Part shown: positions 1-7,387 of the stretch, piece by piece | Numbering within the stretch: the stretch's first letter is position 1 | How the letters are laid out: the number at the start of each line of letters is the position of its first letter | Assembly: GCA_963590855.1 (NCBI GenBank) | Contig: CAVAQT010000014.1 | Coordinates: 1-64,000, forward strand | DNA length: 64,000 nt | Source of the DNA: Ruminococcus_C sp963590855 | Lineage (GTDB): Bacteria; Bacillota; Clostridia; Oscillospirales; Ruminococcaceae | Direction: 5' to 3' | The notes under the pieces: generated by a model | The model's input: only the letters and a program-made list of their open reading frames with translations | Database searches by the model: none | What the model was told of the DNA's origin: nothing | Translations under genes and position numbers: made by a program

Positions 1-1
1 G

Positions 2-355
2 TCAAATGCAGTATATGAAAAAGACAAACTTACACTGCCTGTTTCCTGTTTGTCAAAGGATGCTGTTATCAAAGTCATTGTGTCTGATGGCAATCAATCA
101 GTTGTTTACGATGACTGGAAAATTGATACAGTTGATAGACCGAAAGATGATAGTGAAACCGTCGAGAATTTCAAAGCGGTTTACACAAGTAAAAACGTAA
201 AAGAATATAAATGGAGCAAAAACAGCACAGTTACAGTGGAAATATCAAATGGTGAATATGCCAACAGTAAACCGTTCGCAATTCATTTCAAGGTTAGCAA
301 TTTCAAGGATAGAAAGATACTTTGGGATACAGTTGAATTTGAACAGATAGACTGA
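2..355 (+). CDS. C-terminal part of an unknown protein (5' end outside window)
   Basis: The frame is open from base 2, so the start lies upstream of the window; about 117 residues are visible before a TGA. They are rich in Lys, Asp, Asn, Val and Ser, with alternating hydrophobic and polar residues that suggest a beta-rich, possibly extracellular domain. I recognise no family. The stretch is much more AT-rich than the housekeeping genes that follow and sits on the 3' side of a tRNA gene, a common insertion point for foreign DNA. That it was acquired by transfer is inference. A strong hairpin terminator follows. Confidence 0.6.
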   Translation, partial: SNAVYEKDKLTLPVSCLSKDAVIKVIVSDGNQSVVYDDWKIDTVDRPKDDSETVENFKAVYTSKNVKEYKWSKNSTVTVEISNGEYANSKPFAIHFKVSNFKDRKILWDTVEFEQID

Positions 356-402
356 TTTATGTCCGCTGTAAAATTGTAAAAATGCATTCTGGCAGAGCAC
401 AA

Positions 403-444
403 AAAACGGCTTAAATGCGTCGAATTTCGCATTTAAGCCGTTTT
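403..444. terminator. Bidirectional intrinsic terminator
   Basis: Perfect 17 bp inverted repeat (403-419 against 428-444) with an 8 nt loop and A/T runs on both sides. It can end the plus-strand partial gene and the minus-strand tRNA transcript. Confidence 0.85.
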
Positions 445-449
445 GCATA

Positions 450-526
450 TGGTCGAGGTGACAGGACTCGAACCTGCGGCATCTTGGTCCCAAACCAAGC
501 ACTCTACCAAACTGAGCTACACCTCG
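450..526 (-). tRNA. tRNA-Pro (anticodon TGG)
   Basis: Read on the minus strand, the gene folds as a full cloverleaf: a 7 bp acceptor stem (CGAGGTG with CACCTCG), a D arm, an anticodon stem CTTGG/CCAAG with loop TTTGGGA (anticodon TGG), and a T arm with GGTTCGAGTCC. The discriminator base is A, and the CCA end is encoded at 450-452. It has its own promoter and terminator, so it is a single-gene transcript. Confidence 0.97.
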
Positions 527-529
527 CCG

Positions 530-571
530 ATTATTGTCTGACCTTGTAGAAAAGCAACATCAGACAATAAT
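530..571 (-). repeat. 12 bp inverted repeat in the tRNA-Pro leader
   Basis: ATTATTGTCTGA (530-541) and its perfect complement (560-571) enclose 18 nt. The repeat starts directly after the -10 box and ends 3 nt before the mature tRNA 5' end, so it would make the pre-tRNA leader a hairpin, or act as a palindromic protein site. Confidence 0.7.
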
Positions 572-600
572 AGTATAGCATATATTTATGATTTTGTCAA
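572..600 (-). promoter_or_regulatory. Promoter of tRNA-Pro
   Basis: On the minus strand TTGACA (595-600), a 17 bp spacer and TATACT (572-577): a near-consensus housekeeping promoter. Confidence 0.8.
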
Positions 601-652
601 GGCAACATTTTCATTTTTTCCGAAGTCCGCCTACGCTTTAAAAGCAAATGTC

Positions 653-2056
653 TTATGAAGCAATGAAGGTGCAGAATGCACGATAGGTCATATAGACATC
701 CAGTTTAGAAACCACCTCAAACGGTGCATGCATGGACAGCACCGGAACGCCAACATCAATGGTGTCGATGTCCAGGTTTGCAATATAAGCTGCAACAGTT
801 CCGCCGCCGCCTGCGTCTACCTTGCCCAACTCGCCGGTTTGCCAGATCACATCACCGGCATCCAGTACACGGCGAATGGTTCCGACGAACTCTGCAGAAG
901 CATCCGAAGTGCCGGACTTTCCGCGCGCACCAGTAAACTTTGTGACGCATACGCCATGATTGAGATATGCACAGTTCTTCTGTTCCATGACATCCGGGAA
1001 AGTCGGATCAAATGCCGCATTGACATCCGCAGACAGGCACTGTGATGCGTGCATCACATGACGACCCTTTGCGCCAAAGCAATCCGCCAGATCTTCCAGG
1101 AAGTAAGGCAGGTAGGAAGAACACAAACCCGTATTTCCATCGCTTCCGGTTTCTTCCTTGTCAGTCAGAATGGTGACTGCGGTATGCACCGGAGTTTCAC
1201 AATCCAACAGTGCACGAAGTGCCGGATATGCGCAAACACGGTCATCGTGGCCATAGCCGCCGATCATGCTCCGATCAAATCCCAGTTCTCTTACCGGGAA
1301 TGCCGGAACTGCTTCCAGCTCTGCGGACAAGAAATCAGTTTCCGTCATGCCATATTTCTCATTCAGAATGTGCAGGATATTCAGCTTGACTTGTTCGCTC
1401 TCTTCATCCTTGTTAAACGGCATAGAACCAACCAGCAGGTTCAGTTCTTCGCCGCGGACAATTTCTGTTGCCGGGCGTTTCATCTGCTGCGGTGCCAGAT
1501 GCGGCAGCAGATCCGTCACACAAAATACCGGATCACCGGCATCCTCGCCGATATTGACCTCTACCGAAGTGCCGTCTGCCTTCACAACAACGCCATGCAG
1601 AGACAGCGGAATCGTTGTCCACTGATACTTCTTGATGCCGCCGTAATAATGCGTTTTAAACATTGCCAGCTCATGATCTTCATACAGCGGATTCTGCTTC
1701 ATGTCCAGACGGGGAGAGTCAATATGCGCAGCGCACAGACGAACGCCCTCTGTGATCGGTGCTGTACCGATCACTGCCGCAATAATTGCCTTGCCGCGGT
1801 TGTTGACATAGATCTTATCGCCTGCCTGAAGCTTCATATCCGGTGTAAAGGGCACAAACCCTTTTTCTTCCAGCAGTGCCGTTGCATTTTTTGCAGCTTC
1901 TCGTTCTGTCTTGGAAGCATTCAAAAATGCCATGTAATCTGCTGCAAAAGCATCACTCAACTGCTGAGTCTCTGCTGAAATACGGGTCGCGCCATGCTTG
2001 GACTGCATAAACAGCTGTTCCTTTTTTTCCTTTGCCTGTGTTACCTTCTGTTCCAT
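653..2056 (-). CDS. M18 family aminopeptidase
   Basis: Zinc metallopeptidase that removes N-terminal, often acidic, residues from peptides in the cytoplasm. The 467-residue product has the M18 signature AAHIDSPRLD (metal-ligand His near residue 111), the D/E-rich stretch DKEETGSDG of the metal centre, and a late C-terminal HAPFE motif; the length is normal. I chose the ATG at 2056 because GGAGG lies 7-8 nt upstream. An ATG 11 codons further up has no such site. It is the last gene of a minus-strand run, 108 nt after coaE, so co-transcription is possible. It is closer to the clostridial M18 proteins often labelled putative aminopeptidase 1 than to a proven aspartyl aminopeptidase. Confidence 0.92.
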   Translation of the reverse strand: MEQKVTQAKEKKEQLFMQSKHGATRISAETQQLSDAFAADYMAFLNASKTEREAAKNATALLEEKGFVPFTPDMKLQAGDKIYVNNRGKAIIAAVIGTAPITEGVRLCAAHIDSPRLDMKQNPLYEDHELAMFKTHYYGGIKKYQWTTIPLSLHGVVVKADGTSVEVNIGEDAGDPVFCVTDLLPHLAPQQMKRPATEIVRGEELNLLVGSMPFNKDEESEQVKLNILHILNEKYGMTETDFLSAELEAVPAFPVRELGFDRSMIGGYGHDDRVCAYPALRALLDCETPVHTAVTILTDKEETGSDGNTGLCSSYLPYFLEDLADCFGAKGRHVMHASQCLSADVNAAFDPTFPDVMEQKNCAYLNHGVCVTKFTGARGKSGTSDASAEFVGTIRRVLDAGDVIWQTGELGKVDAGGGGTVAAYIANLDIDTIDVGVPVLSMHAPFEVVSKLDVYMTYRAFCTFIAS

Positions 2057-2164
2057 TGAAAAAGCCTCCATTTCTCTGAGCCTGTGCATATGAAAAGATA
2101 CAGTTCAGACTCTCAGAACCTGTCCACATAAAAATCGTATGCGGATTTCAGCATGGACAGATTT

Positions 2165-2806
2165 TCATACAAATGCGCCGAACTTTGTCTCATAGTAACG
2201 CAGCAGCTTTGCAGAGAGCTCCTGTGCCGCATCCCGAAGTTCTGAAAAACTTGCATTGTTTTCCAGTACCGTATCCGAATGCAGCCGGAAAAATTCCTCT
2301 GTCAGCTGCATCTCCATGCGCTGCTGTGCTGCTGCCTGTGAGATATGATCGCGTTCCATAATCCGCTGCATCCGCAGCTCCGACTTTGCCACCACAGAAA
2401 TAATCAAGTCACAAAAATCGTCTGCCCGGCTCTCGAAAAGCGTCGGCGCATCCAATAAGATCAGCTTGTGATTCTGTTGGGAAAAGCGATGTATCATCCG
2501 CAGGATCTCACCCATGATATAGGGATACATAATGGTATTGAGCATTTCGAGTTTGTGATGATCTGAAAAGGCAATGGACGCCATGACCTTGCGGTCTAAT
2601 TCCCCATCCGGTGTCAGGATCACATCTGTAAAACACTCCTGCAAGTCAGACAGGCAGTGTGAGCCGCGGGCAACGACATGGCGTGAAATGGCATCTGCAT
2701 CAATGAGCCGAAACCCATTCTGCACAAAAACCTTAGAGACTGTGCTTTTTCCTGCACCGGTCTGACCGGTCAGACCGATCACCATCACTCCATCGAGACT
2801 GTTCAT
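2165..2806 (-). CDS. coaE: Dephospho-CoA kinase
   Basis: Last step of coenzyme A synthesis: ATP-dependent 3'-phosphorylation of dephospho-CoA. The 213-residue protein has the P-loop GQTGAGKST near residues 14-22, the LIDAD motif after strand 2, and the LLDAPTLFES motif typical of CoaE, so the fold and usual length are intact. Its ATG overlaps the stop codon of the upstream tsaC gene (ATGA), and GAGGTGAT lies just upstream, so translation is probably coupled. The pantothenate kinase gene coaX is elsewhere in the window (28.2 kb), on the other strand. Confidence 0.95.
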   Translation of the reverse strand: MNSLDGVMVIGLTGQTGAGKSTVSKVFVQNGFRLIDADAISRHVVARGSHCLSDLQECFTDVILTPDGELDRKVMASIAFSDHHKLEMLNTIMYPYIMGEILRMIHRFSQQNHKLILLDAPTLFESRADDFCDLIISVVAKSELRMQRIMERDHISQAAAQQRMEMQLTEEFFRLHSDTVLENNASFSELRDAAQELSAKLLRYYETKFGAFV

Positions 2807-3816
2807 ACCTGTATCACCTCAAATCCTGCTGCGCGAATCAGACGATTGTATACCGCAAGCCCGATCCCCTCCGGCTTCGGTGCACGCACATAAACTTTAT
2901 GCGCGCCCATGTCATCCAATTCCCGCAATTTTGAAAAAATCTGCTGTGCCTGTTCCCGACCGGATGCACCGTAGGTCAGGCACGGCAGGGAGAGTTGTTT
3001 TTCCTCTCCGTCAAATACCAGCGCATACACGCCGTCGGCTTTGTTCTGTTCGGCAAGTGCCGCAAAGTTTGCCCAGCATCCTTCTACCAGGATCACATGC
3101 GCGCGGGGAGAATAATGCTGATACTTCATCCCCGGAGACCGCACAGTCTGTCCTTCTTTCAGCTGATGCAGGATCGCCGGATCCAATGTTACCTGAGGCG
3201 CGATCTCCTCGAGCATTTCCTTTGTGACATATCCCGGGCGCAAAATCCGTACTGTATCCTCTTTTTCCAAAGCGATCACAGTGGATTCGACACCCACAGA
3301 ACATGCGCCGCCGTCTACAACAGCTGCAATCTTGCCCTGCATATCCCGCATGACATGCTGTGCCGTTGTGGGACTGGGATAGCCGGAAATATTCGCTGAC
3401 GGCGCTGCGATGGGCACGCCGGAAAGCCGTATCAGCGCCTGTGCGACCGGATGAGATGGCATGCGGATGCCGACAGTATCCAGACCGCCGGAAGTGATCT
3501 CCGGAATGTCACTGCGCTTCGGCAGGATCATCGTCAGCGGCCCCGGCCAAAAACGCTCTGCCAGTTTCACTGCCAGCGGCGGCACGGACGCTGCGACCTG
3601 TTCCAGTGCCTGCATCTCTGCAATGTGCACAATCAGCGGATTGTCTGCCGGTCTGCCCTTTGCGGCAAAGATCTGCCGCACTGCCTCCGGATTTCGTGCA
3701 TCTGCCGCCAGTCCATAAACGGTCTCTGTGGGAATACCTACCACTTTTCCGCTGTGCAGCATTGCCGCCGCTTCCAGCAGATCTTCTGCATGGTCTGAAA
3801 GTAACTTCGTCTCCAC
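2803..3816 (-). CDS. tsaC: L-threonylcarbamoyladenylate synthase (Sua5 type)
   Basis: Makes threonylcarbamoyl-AMP from threonine, bicarbonate and ATP, the first step of the t6A37 modification of tRNAs that read ANN codons. The N-terminal YrdC domain (about residues 10-200) has PTETVYGLAADA and the KGRPADNPL motif of the active-site cleft. A further 130 residues form a C-terminal Sua5 domain, so this is the long Sua5 (YwlC-like) form. It lies 5 nt after prfA and overlaps coaE by 4 nt, in a translation-related operon. Confidence 0.94.
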   Translation of the reverse strand: METKLLSDHAEDLLEAAAMLHSGKVVGIPTETVYGLAADARNPEAVRQIFAAKGRPADNPLIVHIAEMQALEQVAASVPPLAVKLAERFWPGPLTMILPKRSDIPEITSGGLDTVGIRMPSHPVAQALIRLSGVPIAAPSANISGYPSPTTAQHVMRDMQGKIAAVVDGGACSVGVESTVIALEKEDTVRILRPGYVTKEMLEEIAPQVTLDPAILHQLKEGQTVRSPGMKYQHYSPRAHVILVEGCWANFAALAEQNKADGVYALVFDGEEKQLSLPCLTYGASGREQAQQIFSKLRELDDMGAHKVYVRAPKPEGIGLAVYNRLIRAAGFEVIQV

Positions 3817-3821
3817 TGTCT

Positions 3822-4898
3822 CTACGCCTCTTCCTGCTGCCCTGCCAGCCGCGCCAGTTCATCGGCGGTGGCGAGGGCATCCAATACTTCATCCAAATTG
3901 CCGTTCATAATATCTTCCAGCTGATACAGCGTCAGACCGATGCGGTGATCGGTCATGCGCCCCTGCGGAAAATTATAGGTGCGAATCCGCTCTGAGCGGT
4001 CGCCGGTTCCCACCTGAAGCCGGCGTTCTGAGGCGATCTTTGCATTCTGCTCCTGCTGCATCTGTTCATACAGCCGGGAGCGGAGAATCTTCATCGCCTT
4101 ATCCTTGTTCTTGTACTGACTGCGCTCGTCCTGACATTCAACCACCAAGCCGGTGGGAAGATGTGTAATGCGAACCGCAGATTCCGTTTTGTTGATATGC
4201 TGACCGCCGGCACCGCTGGCGCGGAACACATCGATGCGCAGGTCGGCAGGATTGATCTCCACTGCCACTTCATCTGCTTCCACCAGTACCGCCACCGTAA
4301 CCGTGGAGGTGTGGATGCGTCCCTGTGATTCAGTCTCCGGCACACGCTGTACCCGGTGAACGCCGCTCTCGTATTTCAGCCGGGAATAAGCGCCCTCACC
4401 CATAATGGAAAAACTGATTTCTTTAAAGCCGCCCAATCCGGTCTCATTGACGCTGAGGATCTCCTGCTTCCATCCCTGTGTCTCGGCATACATGGTATAC
4501 ATCCGATAAAGTGATGCCGCAAACAGGGATGCCTCTTCGCCGCCTGCGCCGCCGCGAATCTCAATGATAACATTGCGGTCATCATTGGGGTCTTTGGGCA
4601 GCAGAAGCCGCTTCAGCGCTTCCTGAAGCTGTTCCATAGCATCGCGGCTCTGCTCCAGTTCAGCCTGTGCCATCTCCTGCAGTTCCGGATCGGTCTCACC
4701 GTCCAGCAACTCCTTTGCCTCTGTGAAATCCCGCTGTGCGCGGAGATATTCGTGATACTTTTCAATGATGGGCTGCATATGCTTGTATTCCCGCATCAGC
4801 TGTGCATACTGCTGATTATCTCCCACCACATCCGGATCCATGAGTTTCTCCTGGATGGCGTGATAATTTTCTTCCATTTGCCGAAGCTTATCCAGCAT
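3822..4898 (-). CDS. prfA: Peptide chain release factor 1
   Basis: Recognises UAA and UAG in the ribosomal A site and triggers peptide release. The 358-residue protein has the catalytic GAGGQ loop near residue 232, and the codon-recognition tripeptide Pro-x-Thr appears as PET in RVPETESQGR. Length and domain order match bacterial RF1. A 5' neighbour in many genomes is prmC, the methylase of the GGQ glutamine; it is absent here. prfA is the second gene of the DUF951-prfA-tsaC-coaE run. Confidence 0.97.
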   Translation of the reverse strand: MLDKLRQMEENYHAIQEKLMDPDVVGDNQQYAQLMREYKHMQPIIEKYHEYLRAQRDFTEAKELLDGETDPELQEMAQAELEQSRDAMEQLQEALKRLLLPKDPNDDRNVIIEIRGGAGGEEASLFAASLYRMYTMYAETQGWKQEILSVNETGLGGFKEISFSIMGEGAYSRLKYESGVHRVQRVPETESQGRIHTSTVTVAVLVEADEVAVEINPADLRIDVFRASGAGGQHINKTESAVRITHLPTGLVVECQDERSQYKNKDKAMKILRSRLYEQMQQEQNAKIASERRLQVGTGDRSERIRTYNFPQGRMTDHRIGLTLYQLEDIMNGNLDEVLDALATADELARLAGQQEEA

Positions 4899-4966
4899 AT
4901 CTGCGTTCCTGCCTTTCTCTGCGTATCACGTTCTGAAAATCATGCGGCAAGACACAAACCGTGCGC

Positions 4967-5161
4967 TTACCCTTGTTCCTGCTCTTCCCGGCGAATCTGC
5001 TTGATGCGTCGTTCGATCTTGTTCCGCGGCACCATAAATTCTCTGCCGCACCCGGTACAGCGCAGCTTAAAGTCCATGCCGGCGCGAATGACATACATGG
5101 TCTGGCTGCCGCAGGGATGCGGCTTTTTCATTACCAGAATGTCTGCCGGACGAACATCCAT
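4967..5161 (-). CDS. DUF951 small protein
   Basis: A 64-residue basic protein of the DUF951 family, widespread in Firmicutes and of unknown function. It begins MDVRPADILVMKKPHPCG and has CTGCG followed by a Lys/Arg-rich tail, so a zinc site built from its three cysteines plus a His is possible. The ATG at 5161 was chosen because GGAGGAGG sits 7 nt upstream; an in-frame start 14 codons earlier lacks a ribosome site. It is the first gene after a good promoter, so it heads the operon with prfA, tsaC and coaE. Confidence 0.85.
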   Translation of the reverse strand: MDVRPADILVMKKPHPCGSQTMYVIRAGMDFKLRCTGCGREFMVPRNKIERRIKQIRREEQEQG

Positions 5162-5246
5162 TGCATTCCCCTCCTCCAAGCGTATGTTTCCGAACAGTAC
5201 CACACAGCTGTGAGAACCGCCTGATACTGCATCATAAGTACATTAT

Positions 5247-5275
5247 ATTATACCCCATTTCTCGGAATAAGGCAA
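5247..5275 (-). promoter_or_regulatory. Promoter of the DUF951-prfA-tsaC-coaE operon
   Basis: Minus-strand TTGCCT (5270-5275), 17 bp, TATAAT (5247-5252). The leader is about 80 nt. Confidence 0.75.
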
Positions 5276-5537
5276 TATTTTCAGAAGATATTTTTTTGTA
5301 TTTGTGGAAAGGCTATAAAATCCGTCCCTGAAAACCGGTGAAGTTTCATAAAAAGCAATCTCAATTTTCCAATATTTGCATATTCTCATATATTCCGCTC
5401 CGCATAAATTTCAAACCCTCGGCATACAATGGAGCAGCAGAAAAAACTACGGCAATACCGCACAAAGATTTCGTCCAAAGTCAGGCATTGCCTTTTATGT
5501 TATCTGTAACCTTGAAATCGTTGTCAGGAGGTAAAAA
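5276..5537. other. Intergenic region between divergent operons
   Basis: No gene or clear RNA motif. It must hold the promoter of the S1-domain gene. A TATAAA near 5315 lacks a good -35 box, so the start of transcription is not resolved. Confidence 0.4.
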
Positions 5538-6476
5538 ATGAGATATTCACCCGAAGGAAGCCGGTTGTACACGCCGGAAAATCAAGCAGCACTGCAAAGC
5601 GTTCCCGCCATGGAACACGCCATGCGAACCGGCATGATCCTGGAAGCGCGTGCCGTTCTCTGTGACAGCGGACACAATCTGACGGTTCAGCTCCCCTGCA
5701 TGCGGGGATGGATTCCCAGAGAAGAAGGGGCAATGGGCATTGACGACGGTTCGACCCGTGATATTGCCCTGATTGCCCGTGCCGGAAAGCCTGTCTGTTT
5801 CCGCATCCTGCGCATTGAACCCTCTACGGACGGCACGCCCGTGGCGATCCTATCCCGGCGTGCAGTGCAGGAGGAGTGCTGGGCGCAGTATCTCTCCCAC
5901 TGCCGCCCGGGAGACATTCTTCCGGCAACTGTCACACATCTGGAAAAGTTCGGCGCATTCGTGGATATCGGATGCGGTATTCCCTCTCTGCTCCCCATCG
6001 ATACGATCTCAGTTTCCCGGATTGCCCATCCCCGTGACCGGTTCACCGTCGGGCAATCCATCCGGGCCGTGGTGCGGATGACAGAGCCAAAGCGTATTCA
6101 TCTGACCCATCGGGAGCTGCTGGGAACATGGGAAGAAAATGCGGCACTGTTCTCAGCCGGACAGAGTGTCGCTGGAATCATCCGTTCTGTGGAAAGCTAC
6201 GGCATTTTTGTAGAGCTGACACCCAATCTCGCCGGACTCGCAGAGCCATACGAAGGCGCTGCCACCGGACAGTGCGCCAGTGTGTACATCAAAGCCATTC
6301 TGCCGGATAAGATGAAAGTGAAGCTGATTCTCATCGACACCTTTGCACAGACCGATCCGCCGCAGCCCCTGCATTATTTCATCCCGGAGACACAGACGCA
6401 TCTTGCATCCTGGCAGTACACCACCCCGACTTCCCGGCGCATCATTGAAACACAGTTCGACGCACAGAATCAATGA
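5538..6476 (+). CDS. S1 RNA-binding domain protein
   Basis: 312 residues with two S1 (OB-fold) repeats, at about residues 122-185 (GDILPATVTHLEKFGAFVDI) and 203-260 (GQSVAGIIRSVESYGIFVEL). The N-terminal part looks like a degenerate further S1-like unit. It resembles the short ribosomal-protein-S1-like proteins of Clostridia and probably binds mRNA or ribosomes; the exact role is unknown. AGGAGG lies 6 nt upstream of the ATG. The amidase gene begins 30 nt downstream and is probably co-transcribed. Confidence 0.85.
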   Translation: MRYSPEGSRLYTPENQAALQSVPAMEHAMRTGMILEARAVLCDSGHNLTVQLPCMRGWIPREEGAMGIDDGSTRDIALIARAGKPVCFRILRIEPSTDGTPVAILSRRAVQEECWAQYLSHCRPGDILPATVTHLEKFGAFVDIGCGIPSLLPIDTISVSRIAHPRDRFTVGQSIRAVVRMTEPKRIHLTHRELLGTWEENAALFSAGQSVAGIIRSVESYGIFVELTPNLAGLAEPYEGAATGQCASVYIKAILPDKMKVKLILIDTFAQTDPPQPLHYFIPETQTHLASWQYTTPTSRRIIETQFDAQNQ

Positions 6477-6506
6477 TGCAATTTTCATAGAAAGAGGTAA
6501 TTTCTT

Positions 6507-7244
6507 ATGCCAAAGGTTTTTCTCAGCCCATCTACCCAGGAATGGAACCCTTATATTGACGGCGGCAACGAGGAGCAGTACATGAATCTCATCGCTGACC
6601 GCATGGAACCCTATCTGCGCGCCAGCGGTATCACCTATGTGCGAAACGATCCCGATCGAAATGCCGCCGGCGCAATTGCCGATTCCAATGCCGGCTCATT
6701 TGATGTGCACCTGGCAATCCACAGCAATGCCGCCCCGGAATCCCTTTCCGGAAAACTGCGGGGCATCGATATTTACTATTCCCCATACGACAAATACAGT
6801 GAGATGCTCGCCGTCATCACCGCCAACAACTTTATGACAATCTATCCGCTGCCGGACAAATGTGCTGCAAAGCCTACAACCACTTTGGGCGAAGTCACCC
6901 AGACCAAAGCGCCGGCGATCCTCTGCGAAATCGGATACCACGACAACCAGGAGGATGCCGACTGGATCCGCAACAATCTGACTGCCATCGCCGTCAGCCT
7001 GACGCAGTCTCTCTGTGACTACTTCGGGATTCCTCTCATCGAAGCCGGCCCGGTGCTGCGCGGAACTGTCGTTACAGACGGAAGCGGCCTGAACCTCCGC
7101 CAGTTCCCTTCCACACAAGGGGCTATCATTGGTTCTATTCCAAACGGCAGCATCGTGACCGTCTACAGCCGCGCCAACGGGTGGGATGTGGTTTCCTATC
7201 AAGGCATGGTGGGATACGCCAGCAGCGAATTTATTACCATCTGA
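6507..7244 (+). CDS. N-acetylmuramoyl-L-alanine amidase with SH3 domain
   Basis: Predicted to cut the bond between muramic acid and the stem peptide in peptidoglycan. Amidase_3 fold over about residues 3-175, with the zinc/catalytic elements HLAIHSNA and CEIGYHDN, then an SH3_3 wall-binding domain at about 183-245 (LRGTVVTDGSGLNLR to VGYASSEFITI). No signal peptide or transmembrane segment is visible, unlike exported wall hydrolases. It could be a spore or mother-cell enzyme, a phage-derived lysin, or depend on lysis for release. The upstream neighbour is the S1-domain gene. Confidence 0.88.
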   Translation: MPKVFLSPSTQEWNPYIDGGNEEQYMNLIADRMEPYLRASGITYVRNDPDRNAAGAIADSNAGSFDVHLAIHSNAAPESLSGKLRGIDIYYSPYDKYSEMLAVITANNFMTIYPLPDKCAAKPTTTLGEVTQTKAPAILCEIGYHDNQEDADWIRNNLTAIAVSLTQSLCDYFGIPLIEAGPVLRGTVVTDGSGLNLRQFPSTQGAIIGSIPNGSIVTVYSRANGWDVVSYQGMVGYASSEFITI

Positions 7245-7290
7245 GAAAACGCCGAATCAGAGACACAGACAGATTTTCCGGCACACTCCC

Positions 7291-7319
7291 TTGCATTTTT
7301 CCTGCATTTCAGGTATAAT
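7291..7319 (+). promoter_or_regulatory. Promoter of nadE
   Basis: TTGCAT (7291-7296), 17 bp, TATAAT (7314-7319), about 70 nt before the nadE start. Confidence 0.8.
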
Positions 7320-7387
7320 AAAAAAGGAGCCTCTACCTAGGACGTGTAAAAAGGCACGCCAAACTGCTCCAGCAAGGAGACAACACC

